Assembly: GCF_904849725.1 (NCBI RefSeq)
Contig: NW_025422563.1
Span: 1-64,000 of the forward strand
Source: Hordeum vulgare subsp. vulgare
Lineage: Eukaryota; Streptophyta; Magnoliopsida; Poales; Poaceae
Direction: 5' to 3'
DNA length: 64,000 bases
Positions 23,276-38,899 of this stretch are shown in pieces. The notes under the pieces are model-generated. The model did not search any database. It worked only from the letters and a program-made list of their open reading frames with translations, and was not told where the DNA came from. Numbering within the stretch: position 1 is the first letter of the stretch; each line of letters begins with the position of its first letter. The position numbers and the translations under genes are program-made.

Positions 23276-24790
23276 ATGGCAACCCTTCGAGTCGACGAAA
23301 TTCATAAAATTCTCCGCGAACGTATTGAACAATATAATAGGAAAGTAGGGATTGAGAATATAGGTCGCGTAGTTCAAGTGGGGGATGGGATTGCTCGTAT
23401 TATAGGTCTTGGTGAAATAATGTCGGGTGAATTAGTCCAATTTGCAGAAGGTACTAGGGGTATTGCTCTGAATTTGGAATCCAAAAATGTTGGGATTGTA
23501 TTAATGGGCGATGGGTTGATGATACAAGAGGGCAGTTTTGTAAAAGCAACAGGAAGAATTGCTCAGATACCCGTGAGTGAGGCTTACTTGGGTCGTGTTG
23601 TAAATGCTCTGGCTAAACCTATTGATGGGAAAGGCGAAATTATAGCTTCCGAATCTCGCTTAATTGAATCTCCTGCTCCAAGTATAATTTCCAGGCGTTC
23701 CGTATACGAACCTCTTCAAACAGGGCTTATTGCTATCGATTCGATGATTCCTATAGGGCGCGGTCAGCGAGAGTTAATTATTGGGGACAGACAGACTGGC
23801 AAAACAGCAGTAGCTACAGATACAATTCTCAATCAAAAAGGGCAAGGTGTAATATGTGTTTATGTAGCTATCGGTCAAAGAGCATCCTCCGTAGCTCAAG
23901 TAGTAACTACTTTCCATGAGGAGGGGGCCATGGAATACACTATTGTAGTAGCTGAAATGGCGGATTCACCTGCTACATTACAATACCTCGCTCCTTATAC
24001 GGGAGCAGCCCTGGCTGAGTATTTTATGTACCGCGAACGGCATACTTTAATAATTTATGATGATCTCTCCAAACAGGCACAAGCTTATCGCCAAATGTCC
24101 CTTCTATTAAGAAGACCTCCCGGCCGTGAGGCTTATCCAGGGGATGTTTTTTATTTGCATTCACGCCTTTTAGAAAGAGCCGCTAAATTAAATTCTCTTT
24201 TAGGCGAAGGAAGTATGACCGCTTTACCAATAGTTGAGACTCAATCTGGAGACGTTTCCGCCTATATTCCTACTAATGTAATCTCCATTACAGATGGACA
24301 AATATTCTTATCGGCGGATCTATTCAATGCCGGAATTCGACCCGCTATTAATGTGGGTATTTCTGTTTCCAGAGTAGGATCCGCGGCTCAAATTAAAGCC
24401 ATGAAACAAGTAGCTGGCAAATCAAAATTGGAACTAGCTCAATTCGCAGAGTTACAAGCCTTTGCACAATTCGCCTCTGCTCTCGATAAAACAAGTCAGA
24501 ATCAATTGGCAAGGGGTCGACGATTAAGGGAATTGCTTAAACAATCCCAGGCAAATCCTCTCCCAGTGGAAGAGCAGATAGCTACTATTTATACCGGAAC
24601 AAGAGGATATCTTGATTCGTTAGAAATCGAACAGGTAAATAAATTTCTGGATGAGTTACGTAAACACCTAAAAGATACTAAACCTCAATTCCAAGAAATT
24701 ATATCTTCTAGCAAGACATTCACCGAGCAAGCGGAAATCCTTTTGAAGGAAGCTATTCAGGAACAGCTGGAACGGTTTTCCCTTCAGTAA
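23276..24790 (+). CDS. atpA: ATP synthase CF1 subunit alpha
   Basis: Non-catalytic nucleotide-binding subunit of the chloroplast F1 head; 504 residues. The start is ATG with [21 protein letters not shown]; the frame upstream to 23201 is leader. The P-loop GDRQTGKTA is at about residues 170-178. Codon 383 is TCA at 24422-24424, which is C-to-U edited to Leu in maize. It ends the rps2-atpI-atpH-atpF-atpA cluster. Confidence 0.98.
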   Translation: MATLRVDEIHKILRERIEQYNRKVGIENIGRVVQVGDGIARIIGLGEIMSGELVQFAEGTRGIALNLESKNVGIVLMGDGLMIQEGSFVKATGRIAQIPVSEAYLGRVVNALAKPIDGKGEIIASESRLIESPAPSIISRRSVYEPLQTGLIAIDSMIPIGRGQRELIIGDRQTGKTAVATDTILNQKGQGVICVYVAIGQRASSVAQVVTTFHEEGAMEYTIVVAEMADSPATLQYLAPYTGAALAEYFMYRERHTLIIYDDLSKQAQAYRQMSLLLRRPPGREAYPGDVFYLHSRLLERAAKLNSLLGEGSMTALPIVETQSGDVSAYIPTNVISITDGQIFLSADLFNAGIRPAINVGISVSRVGSAAQIKAMKQVAGKSKLELAQFAELQAFAQFASALDKTSQNQLARGRRLRELLKQSQANPLPVEEQIATIYTGTRGYLDSLEIEQVNKFLDELRKHLKDTKPQFQEIISSSKTFTEQAEILLKEAIQEQLERFSLQ

Positions 24791-24802
24791 CAAATAAATT
24801 TG

Positions 24803-24846
24803 GCATATCTACTCTTGTTATTTTGCATGTCTACTCTTGTTATTTG
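24803..24846. repeat. Tandem 22-bp repeat after atpA
   Basis: Two copies of gcat(a/g)tctactcttgttattt at 24803-24824 and 24825-24846, just downstream of the atpA stop. A simple slippage-type length variant. Confidence 0.8.
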
Positions 24847-24915
24847 AATCATGCAAAAAAGTTTTCTTTGTTTTTAGTTTAGTATAGTTATTTAAAGAAT
24901 AGATAGAAATAAGAT

Positions 24916-24987
24916 TGCGTCCAATAGGATTTGAACCTATACCAAAGGTTTAGAAGACCTCTGTCCTATCCATTAGACAATGGACGC
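24916..24987 (-). tRNA. trnR-UCU: tRNA-Arg (UCU)
   Basis: A 72-nt tRNA on the minus strand: GCGTCCA pairs with TGGACGC, the anticodon loop is CTTCTAA (UCU) and the T-arm is ATAGGTTCAAATCCTAT. It stands next to atpA as in all angiosperms; in non-grasses its other neighbour is trnG-UCC, here replaced by the chimeric relic. Confidence 0.96.
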
Positions 24988-25145
24988 TTTTCTTTCGTAT
25001 TTTATTCTTTCTTTTATTCTTTCTTTTATTTGTTGTCTTCTTCCGAGAAAAAACTGTTAGACCAAAACTCTTTTAGGAAATCAAAAAATCCAGATACAAA
25101 TGGATGATGTATATATCATGCATATATCATTAAAGAAGGAGTATG

Positions 25146-25220
25146 GGGCCGGTAGTGGGAATCGAACCCGCAACCCCAAGGTTATGAGACTTATGAGCTA
25201 CCAAACTGCTCTATACTCTT
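25146..25220 (-). pseudogene. Chimeric trnfM/trnG tRNA relic
   Basis: Read on the minus strand, the 5' half follows trnfM (GAGCAGTTTGGTAGCTCA, then CTCATAACCTTG with a CAU loop) while the 3' half follows trnG-UCC (TGCGGGTTCGATTCCC, then ACTACC). The acceptor halves do not pair and the T-stem has a mismatch, so it is not a normal tRNA. Such hybrid tRNA genes at this place were used to explain the 28-kb cereal inversion as recombination between different tRNA genes. Many public annotations call it a second trnfM. Confidence 0.8.
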
Positions 25221-25235
25221 AAACTAAAGAGGGGT

Positions 25236-25313
25236 AACTAGTGGATAAAAGAGGGTTCGATACGTCCCTCTACCATATCTATACAAATAGAATAGTCCAT
25301 TTATACAGAATGG
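25236..25313. repeat. Dispersed repeat, copy C
   Basis: About 78 bp, same orientation and content as copies A (1525-1599) and B (1693-1770), with the shared blocks ctctaccatatct and acaaatagaata. It lies between the chimeric tRNA relic and rps14, about 23.5 kb from the others. Confidence 0.8.
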
Positions 25314-25379
25314 TAAAGAGGGCTCCTCTATGATTATCAATTCCAGAAATCCATACAAATACGAAAGGGTATTTTATCC

Positions 25380-25691
25380 TTACCAACTGGATCTTGTTGC
25401 ACCCGGTAATAAACATTCATAAACCATTTCTCGAAGTACGTGTCCGGATAGCCCAAAATGTCGATAGTTAGCTCTAGGTCTTCCGGTCAAAAAACAACGT
25501 CGATGAAGGCGTGTAGGTGCACTATTACGCGGTAGGGATTGCAATTTTTCTCGCATTTTCGTTTTTTCACTCAAACTCAAGGGAGAAACTTTGCTTCTTA
25601 TCTTTTTTTTTAAAGATTGACGAATCAAATGATATTTCTGTTCTAATTTCTGCCGCTTCTTCTCCCTCTGAATCAAACTCTTTTTTGCCAT
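25380..25691 (-). CDS. rps14: 30S ribosomal protein S14
   Basis: Small-subunit ribosomal protein of 103 residues, standard length, with the C-terminal signature [20 protein letters not shown]. It lacks the zinc-binding cysteines, as plastid S14 does. Codon 27 is a genomic Leu (QSLKKK); in maize this codon is Ser and is edited to Leu, so here the edited state is fixed in DNA. It is the last gene of psaA-psaB-rps14. Confidence 0.97.
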
Positions 25692-25837
25692 AATGTGCCG
25701 TTGCTATTATTATCAAGTATACGGTTCTAATCCTAGATGGAAAAATAAATAGAAAAAGAAATTTAAGAAGGCGGATCCTCCCTCTCTATCAAGAGTAATG
25801 AACTAGGTGCTGATACAGTACAAAAAAACAAACTAAA

Positions 25838-28060
<2,223 letters not shown>

Positions 28061-28067
28061 CTAGCCA

Positions 28068-30991
<2,924 letters not shown>

Positions 30992-32986
30992 TTATTCAAA
31001 TTCAAAGCGCTTCGTAATCTTCAACCAGTTTTGTGCTTCAATATAATTTCCCGGAGTAAGCGCTATAGCTTGTTTCCAATATTCAGCAGCTTGATCAAAC
31101 CAAGCTTCCGCAATTTCCGAATCACCCTCTAGAATGGCCTGTTCTCCTCGGTCGGAATAGGCAGTTCCTTCCCTTAGAACCGTACTTGAGAGTTTCCTAC
31201 CTCATACGGCTCAGAAATTGCTATCTTAATTTCCCCTATCTTAACTGAATTCGATTTATCAAAAATCGATCCAATTTGTTCTTGTGTTAAGCAGAAGAAA
31301 TTAATTACCTAAGTTTCAAACCCTAATTTTTCTCAATAATTAGTTTGATCTTTTTTCCCACCTTCAGAAGAATGAAGCATAGATAGATATAGAGCCTTCG
31401 TTCAAATTTTCTGAAAGGTAACTATCCCGGTTTCATATATGAAATCTCTATAGAATCCTTGAAAAAGACTTTTTTCCATAAGAAAGAAAAAAGAACTTAC
31501 TATCTTTGGGATCTGATACTACACCGCTGCTTAATCCCTTAGTGGATCGGCTCTATTACATAAGCGGATTCCTAAATTTTGCCCCATATCATGGGATAAG
31601 TAAGCAGTTTTTTTTAGTTGTATCGACCCAGTCGCTCACTAATTGATCTTTACGGTGCTTTCTCTATCAATTTGAGAAACTTTATCCATAGAGTAGTAGT
31701 ATAGGCCATACTTTCTTCGTTTTTTGATTCTCGTGAAGTGTCCTTCCTTCCTACAGCTGATAGGGAAAAATCGTTGTTTTTACGATCCCTATGTAGAAAG
31801 CCCTTTTTTCCAGTATTTACTAGAAAATTTGATCCTCTCTTTTTTTGTCTTTCTATAGTGGAGATAGTCGCACGTAATGACAGATCACGGCCATATTATT
31901 AAAAGCTTGCGGTAAGAAGGGGTTTCGTTCTAGTGCCCGGAAATAATATTCCAAAGCCTTTGTATGCTCTCCATTGCTTGTGTGTATAAGGCCTATGTTA
32001 TAGAGTATATAACTTCGATCATAGGGATCGATTTCTAGTCGCGTAGCTTCATAATAATTTTGCAAAGCTTCCGCATAATTTCCTTCGGATTGAGCCAACA
32101 TCCGTTACGGTCGTTCATTCTATTCAAAAAATCTCCGTTCCAAAACCGTACATGAGGTTTTCATCTCATACGGCTCCTCCCTTCTGTACATAATAGTACT
32201 AAGCGAAATAATCTTAATCTATAGAATCAAAATAGAATTAGTCCCGTCTCATTATGAACCGAAAGGGGCTGGTATTTTTCCAAGAAATCTCTAGCCAACC
32301 TTCCCACAAGAGGTTTTTCTTAACACCAATGAATTCTATTAATGCTAGAGGAAAACGATAGCTCCAATAATTTCTTTGTTCTCAACGCCTCCTATTTAGA
32401 GGAATTAGCTACTTCAACGATCTTTGATGGTTATAGGGGTATCCAAAGTACAAACCTGATGGTTGTTTGTTATCCCAACCATTCTTCCCAGCCCTGATAC
32501 CGATCAGGAAAGGGGTAATTTCTACCAAAGTTTTTCTCTTGTTGATTCCTATTTCTAGGTGTAGTGCTTTTCTCCCCTATGCTGCCTACGGATACTAATA
32601 GAGTGGCCTGTAATCCATACCATACCATATCCTGTAGGTGTAACCTTTCGCTCAATACTCAAATCTACAATTGAAGTATCTGAAGCCGCATCAATCGAGG
32701 ATACACGACGGAAGGAATTGTTAGTTCGCCTCACCTTCCCGAAGCGTGGGTTTGCTTGCTTTACAAATTTGGTTCTCTCTATGCCAACCCCTTTTCTTTT
32801 TCCTAAGACTGAGGTATAGGTAGGTCTAAAAAAAAGCAAAAAAAAAAAGAGTCAAATCGCACCATCTCTATAATAAGTAAATGCCTTTTTTTCTCCTGAG
32901 GTTGTCGGAATTATTCGCAATAAAATATTGGCTATAATTGAGAAGGTCTTATCAATGAAATTTCCATTTACACGGGATCTAGGCAT
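30992..32986 (-). CDS. ycf3: Photosystem I assembly protein Ycf3, three exons
   Basis: Tetratricopeptide-repeat chaperone for photosystem I assembly (also pafI). Exon 1 is 32863-32986 (124 nt), exon 2 is 31874-32103 (230 nt) and exon 3 is 30992-31150 (159 nt), total 170 residues. Both introns (32104-32862 and 31151-31873) are group II: each starts GTGCG, ends AC, and shows a domain V hairpin (about 32133-32177 and 31173-31213). TPR-like text includes [20 protein letters not shown]. Codon 62 is ACG (32042-32044), an edited position (Thr to Met) in maize, while codon 15 is already Phe in DNA. Confidence 0.96.
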
Positions 32987-33596
32987 AATTCCCAAGCCAT
33001 TCTATATAGAATTGTTTTCATTCCTTCACAAAATAACATAAAAACAAACACATTCGATTCTTATAATTATAAATAGATTGATCCATATGCTCTAAATCCA
33101 TATGTTTTAAATGGATAAGAGAGATATGGATTTTCCGCTCAGCTCAAATTGTATCCTTTTCCTTCTGCTTGGACACGAAGAGATATGCAATATTTGACTA
33201 AGACTGGATTTCATTCCACTTTCCTATTTCTGAACAACAACTTATGTCATCAACTATTTCGTGTTTTCAAAGTTATTAATTGTCTCATACTCTATTTTTG
33301 ATTTCAATGGTGTAGCGTATCTTATGCAAACGGAATTCTAAGGTTTCTTTATTTTATTATGCAATAAGAAGAATTCTTGCATTCTCTTTTTCTTTAGTTG
33401 CGGGAAAACCTAAATTAAAACTTTTATTTTATAGCGAGCGCAATTTCTAGTAAAAAATCCTGTATCCTTCCACCTAGATCAAAAGGAATTTTTCCAATAG
33501 AACTAGGGAACCCCCGAGCGGTTGCGGTTGTACCTGTACTGCAGGAATAAGAAAACTCGCTATTCACTCAGTTTATTTTCCATAATAAGTTATGTA
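32987..33596. other. Intergenic ycf3 to trnS-GGA
   Basis: About 610 bp, AT-rich, divergent-gene spacer holding the ycf3 and trnS promoters by position. A direct repeat (aaatccatatg / aaatggata...) near 33094-33130 is minor. No gene seen. Confidence 0.55.
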
Positions 33597-33683
33597 GGAA
33601 AGATGGCCGAGCGGTTCAAGGCGTAGCATTGGAACTGCTATGTAGACTTTTGTTTACCGAGGGTTCGAATCCCTCTCTTTCCG
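33597..33683 (+). tRNA. trnS-GGA: tRNA-Ser (GGA)
   Basis: An 87-nt type II tRNA: GGAAAGA pairs with TCTTTCC, the anticodon loop is TTGGAAC (GGA), with a long variable arm. It reads UCY serine codons. Confidence 0.97.
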
Positions 33684-33984
33684 TTTTTCTTAATTCATCA
33701 ACGTTAAGGATCACAATGTATCAAATCAAATAGCAATTTATTCCAGTAATAATATCTTATATTATCTTATTTTTATTTAATAGAAATTAAAAATTCTCTA
33801 TAGCAAATTACTGTGGTATGTAAACATAGAGGAAAAAAGCAAAAAGGATCCTAATCCTAGGGTTAATCAATTTTAGCTAGTTGATGGGAAAATACGAATT
33901 AATGGTAATGGTCTTAGGGCTATTTAGTTCGGGGAAAGGGGAAGGGGAAGAAAATTCTATGAACCTTTCCTTTTTTCATTAAGT
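33684..33984. other. Intergenic trnS-GGA to rps4
   Basis: Non-coding spacer between the convergent trnS-GGA and rps4. Nothing beyond A/T and purine runs (ggggaaaggggaagggg, 33932-33948). Confidence 0.55.
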
Positions 33985-34590
33985 TCAAGTCTGACGAGAG
34001 TAATATTCTACAACTAACAACTCATTTATTTTGAGACCGACCCACTTCCTATCTAGGATTTTATTTACTAGTCCTTTATATTCCAATGTGTCAATCGTCA
34101 AATGGCTTGGCAATTTCCCCGGGTCCGATGAAGCAATATAATTTTGAACCAGACCTTTTGATCTTTGGTTATCTTTCGTAGTAATAATATCTCGGGGTTT
34201 GCAACGAAAACTTGGTATATTGACTATACGGCCATTAACTAAAATATGTCTATGGTTGACTAATTGGCGGGCCCCAGGAATGGTTGAAGCCATACCCAAT
34301 CGAAAAAGGATATTATCCAAACGCATTTCAAGTAATTGTAGTAAAACCTGGCCTGTTGACCTTTTTGCTTTTCCAGCGATATGTACATATCTAAGTAATT
34401 GTCGTTCTGTCAGACCATAATGAAAACGCAATTTCTGTTTTTCTTGAAGACGAATACGATATTGCTCCTTTTTCCCAGAATTGAATTTTTTTTTAAGATT
34501 ACTTCCGGATTTAGGTGTTTTTCTAGTGAGTCCTGGTAAAGCTCCCAAACGGCGTATTTTTTTTAAACGAGGTCCTCGATAACGGGACAT
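33985..34590 (-). CDS. rps4: 30S ribosomal protein S4
   Basis: Primary rRNA-binding small-subunit protein, 201 residues, full length. It starts [22 protein letters not shown]. The S4 RNA-binding domain ([19 protein letters not shown], then [20 protein letters not shown]) is at about residues 88-150. The minus strand carries trnT-UGU upstream. Confidence 0.97.
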   Translation of the reverse strand: MSRYRGPRLKKIRRLGALPGLTRKTPKSGSNLKKKFNSGKKEQYRIRLQEKQKLRFHYGLTERQLLRYVHIAGKAKRSTGQVLLQLLEMRLDNILFRLGMASTIPGARQLVNHRHILVNGRIVNIPSFRCKPRDIITTKDNQRSKGLVQNYIASSDPGKLPSHLTIDTLEYKGLVNKILDRKWVGLKINELLVVEYYSRQT

Positions 34591-34898
34591 GAAGACTCCT
34601 TTTTTTTATTGAAATTTCATTTTACACAATTAATTTCATTGTATTTACATTACAGAATACATCGAAATTAAAACTGAATTAAACTACAGGATAAACAGAG
34701 TAAAATCAACTAAAGTACCACAAAAAATGGAATTTCATCAAAATCTGTATTTTTTGTATTTTTTGTATATATATTATTTATTTTATTGTTTTGTATCTAG
34801 CAAAATAGTAAGGTAAAAAACATAAAAGATCCTGGATTCTCCATTTAATTCGGAAAAAAAGAGATTCTTGTTCGTAGAACATCGATAGAGAAAAAAAA
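34591..34898. other. Intergenic rps4 to trnT-UGU
   Basis: About 300 bp, very AT-rich, with a gtattttttgtattttttgta repeat (about 34747-34767). No gene seen. Confidence 0.6.
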
Positions 34899-34971
34899 AG
34901 CCGACTATCGGATTTGAACCGATGACCCTCGCATTACAAATGCGATGCTCTAACCTCTGAGCTAAGTGGGC
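34899..34971 (-). tRNA. trnT-UGU: tRNA-Thr (UGU)
   Basis: A 73-nt tRNA on the minus strand: GCCCACT pairs with AGTCGGC except for a C-C at the fourth pair, as is usual for this plastid gene. The anticodon loop is TTTGTAA (UGU). It reads ACR threonine codons. Confidence 0.95.
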
Positions 34972-35594
34972 TTACATAACGGAAATAGTGTAACAAATAG
35001 AAATAGGTATAGTATAGGAAATCCGTAAAATCTCAGATATTAGTTATTACTCTTAGCTATTAACTAGTTCTAAATTTGAAGTTCTACTTATAAAAAAATA
35101 CTAAATAAAAAAATACTAAAACTTCTTAAAGATAAAGTTAGCTTGATATGCTTAACTATAGGATATTTAAAAAGAAAATTATAGACTTTATGGGTATTTT
35201 CATTCGATCATTATAGACTTTATTATTTGTTAATAATTTGAGGATTAATATTTCACTAAGGGGAACATAAAGTCAGAGTAAATAAAATTGATAATTCTGA
35301 TTAGAAAAAAAGAATAAATATCCAGCGTTATAGTATAATTTCGAATACTATAAAAAAGTAAGACGGGAGGTGGGGGAGATAAAAAGTTTTGGATATATTG
35401 ATTCGGATTGAATTGCAAATACATCAAGGATAGAATCAATGTAATTCAGAATTGCAATAAGCAAGCGGGGTCTCTCAAATAGAGTCGAACTGAACTGCTA
35501 GACTACGTTGAGTGATGAACTCAATGATTCAAAAAAAAAACTAAGAGATGGATGAAATTACACAAGGAATCCTGGTCTCAAAGAAGAGGGAAGT
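34972..35594. other. Intergenic trnT-UGU to trnL-UAA
   Basis: About 620 bp and one of the most AT-rich spacers here. A tandem aaaaaaatactaaat (about 35092-35119) is seen. No gene; this is the well-known variable trnT-trnL marker spacer. Confidence 0.65.
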
Positions 35595-36247
35595 GGGGAT
35601 ATGGCGAAATCGGTAGACGCTACGGACTTGATTGTATTGAGCCTTGGTATGGAAACCTGCTAAGTGGTAACTTCCAAATTCAGAGAAACCCTGGAATTAA
35701 AAAAGGGCAATCCTGAGCCAAATCCGTGTTTTGAGAAGGGATTCTCGAACTAGAATACAAAGGAAAAGGATAGGTGCAGAGACTCAATGGAAGCTGTTCT
35801 AACGAATCGAGTTAATTACGTTGTGTTGTTAGTGGAATTCCTTCTAATTCTAAATTAGAGAAAGAGGGGTTTTATACTTTATACATTTAATAAACACGTA
35901 TAGATACTGACATAGCAAACGATTAATCACAGAACTCATATTATAATATAGGTTCTTTATCTTTTTTAAAATTTCAAAATAAAATTCGAAATGATTATGA
36001 AATAAAAAACTCATATCATAATTTTATTTTGAATTATTGTGAATCCACTCCATTCGAATATTGAATAATCAAATTCTTCAATTCAAATTCAAAGTTTTGA
36101 GAACTTTTAAAAAGAAAGTGGATTAATCGGACGAGGACAAAGAGAGAGTCCCATTCTACATGTCAATACTGACAACAATGAAATTTCTAGTAAAAGGAAA
36201 ATCCGTCGACTTTTTAAGTTGTGAGGGTTCAAGTCCCTCTATCCCCA
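35595..36247 (+). tRNA. trnL-UAA: tRNA-Leu (UAA), split by a group I intron
   Basis: The 5' exon is 35595-35629 (35 nt, GGGGATATGGCGAAATCGG through GACTT) and the 3' exon is 36198-36247 (50 nt, from AAAATCC to ATCCCCA). The intron (35630-36197, 568 nt) lies between the first and second anticodon bases, follows a T and ends in G, as group I introns do. This is the old cyanobacterial-derived trnL intron, the only group I intron in land-plant plastids. Confidence 0.96.
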
Positions 36248-36567
36248 AATCCTCTTTTTTTTTCTTTTTATCAATGGGTTTAAGATTCATTAGCTTTCTC
36301 ATTCTACTCTTTCACAAAGGAAAGGAATGCGAAGAGAACTCAATGGATCTTATCCTATTCATTGAATAGATTTCTTTTTTATTAGAGTATCGGCAAGAAA
36401 TCTTGGTTATTCACTCTATTTTTAAGTATTATTTAAGTAAACCATGCACAATGCATAGGGCTACCCCCCCCCTTTCAAATTTTGAATTTGAAATACTTTA
36501 ATTGATTTTTTAGTCCTTTTAATTGACATAGATACAAATACTCTACTAGGATGATGCACAAGAAAAG
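36248..36567. other. Intergenic trnL-UAA to trnF
   Basis: The classic trnL-trnF spacer, about 320 bp. It holds a C-run (ccccccccc, about 36464-36472) and no gene. Confidence 0.65.
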
Positions 36568-36572
36568 GTCAG

Positions 36573-36609
<37 letters not shown>

Positions 36610-36640
36610 CGTGTCACCAGTTCAAATCTGGTTCCTGGCA
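36568..36640 (+). tRNA. trnF-GAA: tRNA-Phe (GAA)
   Basis: A 73-nt tRNA beginning GTCAGGATAGCTCAG and ending TTCCTGGCA, with anticodon loop CTGAAAA (GAA). It follows trnL-UAA in the same direction. Confidence 0.97.
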
Positions 36641-37226
36641 GAGAAAAAAAAAGATCCACCGAATAGGTATTGATCCAAATACCTCGAGATGGATTGTGAT
36701 ACATATTTATTAATAATATATAATATAGATAGAGTATGATTTATTCATCTAAGTGGATAAATCTATAATATAAATATAGAGGCACTTCTTTTTAGAGAAG
36801 TTTTAAAATATACCCTTTCTTTATGATAAGGAAGGGGGTGAGATTAGGTTCCCCTTTATTTTTTTGCGTTTCTTTATTTTGTATTCCACTATTCCGACGA
36901 ATATTTTTTTAGTCTTGCTTATCTTTATCTTATCTTATTTTCCTAGTTGTGCTAAGTCATGTGCGCGATACAAAGTTCCTGGTAGAGAACTTCTTTGAGT
37001 CATCCTATTTTTCTGTTCATATGAAGGAAATTAATATGTGATTTTCAAAATAGGGGAATCCAAATGAAACCCTTTTTTGGCTCAGTCTATCTGGAATGCT
37101 TTTGTATAATAGGAATTAATTATAAATAGGTATTCCGTTTCATCTAGGAAAAGAACCTAAAAATATTCCTTGACTTGAATAAAATCTGGAGTTGTGTTGT
37201 ATAAGTGAGCACGAATTTCTTATCAT
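36641..37226. other. Intergenic trnF to ndhJ
   Basis: About 590 bp. A fragment gttcctggtagagaa (about 36977-36991) resembles the trnF 3' end (gttcctggcagagaa, 36631-36645) and may be a small trnF duplicate, but it is too short to be sure. Otherwise AT-rich and empty. Confidence 0.5.
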
Positions 37227-37706
37227 TCAATGAGCATCTTGTATTTCATAAAAATTGGGGGTTATATAGTCCTTACGTAAGGGCCAGCCTATCCAACTTT
37301 CAGGCATTAGGATACGTTTAAGGCGCGGATGATTATCATAAGAGATTCCCACCATATCATAAGATTCGCGTTCTTGAAAATCGGCACTTCTCCAAATCCA
37401 GAAGACAGACGGAATTCTAGGATTATCCTTTTGGGCAAAGACTTTTATGCAGACTTCTTCTGGATTATCTATACCGTATTGTATTCTTGTAAGATGATAC
37501 ACGCTAGCTAAAGATCCACCGGGTGCTACATCATAAGCACATTGGGAGCGTAAATAATTATAACCATATACATATAAAATGACAGCAATGGAATCCCAAT
37601 CCCCTGCTTTTATTTGTAAAGTCTCTATTCCTCGGTGATCAAAGCCCAAAGATCTATGAACCACCTCATGTTTGACTAGCCAATTAGATAACCAACCCTG
37701 CTGCAT
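37227..37706 (-). CDS. ndhJ: NDH complex subunit J
   Basis: Hydrophilic subunit of the chloroplast NDH complex (cyclic electron flow), homologous to the 30-kDa subunit of complex I. It is 159 residues. The start [18 protein letters not shown] is the family N-terminus; the frame upstream to 37793 is not conserved. The signature [18 protein letters not shown] is near the C-terminus. It is the last gene of ndhC-ndhK-ndhJ. Confidence 0.96.
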   Translation of the reverse strand: MQQGWLSNWLVKHEVVHRSLGFDHRGIETLQIKAGDWDSIAVILYVYGYNYLRSQCAYDVAPGGSLASVYHLTRIQYGIDNPEEVCIKVFAQKDNPRIPSVFWIWRSADFQERESYDMVGISYDNHPRLKRILMPESWIGWPLRKDYITPNFYEIQDAH

Positions 37707-37808
37707 TGTCTTCATCTCTCCCTCTTTGTATAAATATTTCCCATTTCGGATGCAAGTTTGAAAGATTGCTCTGCTTTTTCTTTTTCTACACAAAAGAGCC
37801 CCCCCCTC

Positions 37809-38546
37809 CTAATTCACTAATTTGTAGGAAGGTACTGGACTTTTGGATTTTAAAAAAGTTTCAGAAGATATATCTAATGTCGATGGTGATTGATAGAGCA
37901 ATTCTTGCTCATAAGTTCCTGTATGAGTACTGCGCCTAACATAAAGCTTGTGACTGGTAGTAAAACATCTTTTTTTATTTTGAGATAGAGTTCGATCCTC
38001 AACTATTTCTCGCGATATCTTCTTACGAAGTTTTGTTAGGGCATCTATAACTGCCTCCGGTTTAGGAGGGCAGCCCGGCAAGTAGACATCCACAGGAATT
38101 AACTTATCAACTCCCCGAACAGTACTATAGGAATCCGTACTGAACATTCCCCCTGTAATAGTACAGGCTCCCATAGCAATGACGTATTTTGGTTCAGGCA
38201 TTTGCTCGTATAATCTCACTAAAGACGGAGCCATTTTCATTGTTACCGTACCGGCTGTTAAAATTAGGTCTGCTTGCCTAGGACTTGATCTTGGTACCAA
38301 TCCATAACGATCAAAATCGAATCGTGAACCTATTAATGAAGCAAATTCAATGAAACAACAACTGGTACCGTATAGAAGGGGCCATAAACTGGAGAGTCTT
38401 GACCAATTCGAAAGATCATTTAGTGTAGTTGAAATAACAGAATTGGAACTTGTTTGGTCAAGTAAGGGAAACTCAATCAAATTCATAACTGTCTCAATAG
38501 AATCTTTTCCTTCTTTTTTTTTGTCTAAATATTCAGTTAAGACCAT
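37809..38546 (-). CDS. ndhK: NDH complex subunit K
   Basis: Subunit expected to carry the N2-type iron-sulfur cluster: cysteines occur in [18 protein letters not shown] and [10 protein letters not shown] chose the ATG giving [13 protein letters not shown] (245 residues), which overlaps the ndhC stop by 10 bases. The alternative start [11 protein letters not shown] at 38486 gives 225 residues, the form often annotated in grasses. In tobacco the overlapping ndhC-ndhK frames are translationally coupled, which favours the longer start. The C-terminal tail after about residue 200 is the variable plant extension. Confidence 0.93.
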
Positions 38547-38899
38547 TCCAAGGCTCCTTTTCGCCATGCATAAACTAAACCGACAACTAAGATAAGCACG
38601 AAAATCAAAGCTTCGATAAAAACGGATACACCCAATACGTCGAAACTCATTGCCCAAGGGTATAGAAAGACGGTTTCCACATCAAAAACAACAAAAACGA
38701 GCGCAAACATATAATAGCGTATTCGGAATTGTACCCAAGCCCCTCCCATGGGTTCTATACCCGATTCATAACTAGAAAGCTTCTCTGGTCCTTCACTAAC
38801 CGGGGCTAAAAGCCCTGAAATCGAAAATGCCAAAATAGGAATAAGGCTTGCTATTATTAGAAATGTCCAAAAAATATCATATTCGTGAAGCAGAAACAT
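38537..38899 (-). CDS. ndhC: NDH complex subunit C
   Basis: Membrane subunit (homologue of complex I ND3), 120 residues, three membrane spans, starting [15 protein letters not shown]. The conserved loop [13 protein letters not shown] is at about residues 43-55. It leads the ndhC-ndhK-ndhJ transcript. Confidence 0.97.

Larger units (their letters stand above)
24988..25379. other. Inversion-junction spacer trnR to rps14
   Basis: About 390 bp with no working gene. It contains a ctttcttttatt tandem run (about 25003-25030), the chimeric fMet/Gly tRNA relic (25146-25220) and repeat copy C (25236-25313). Confidence 0.7.

Noticed and set aside
36977..36991. Possible trnF fragment
   Set aside because: Only about 15 bp resemble the trnF 3' end; too short to call a pseudogene.
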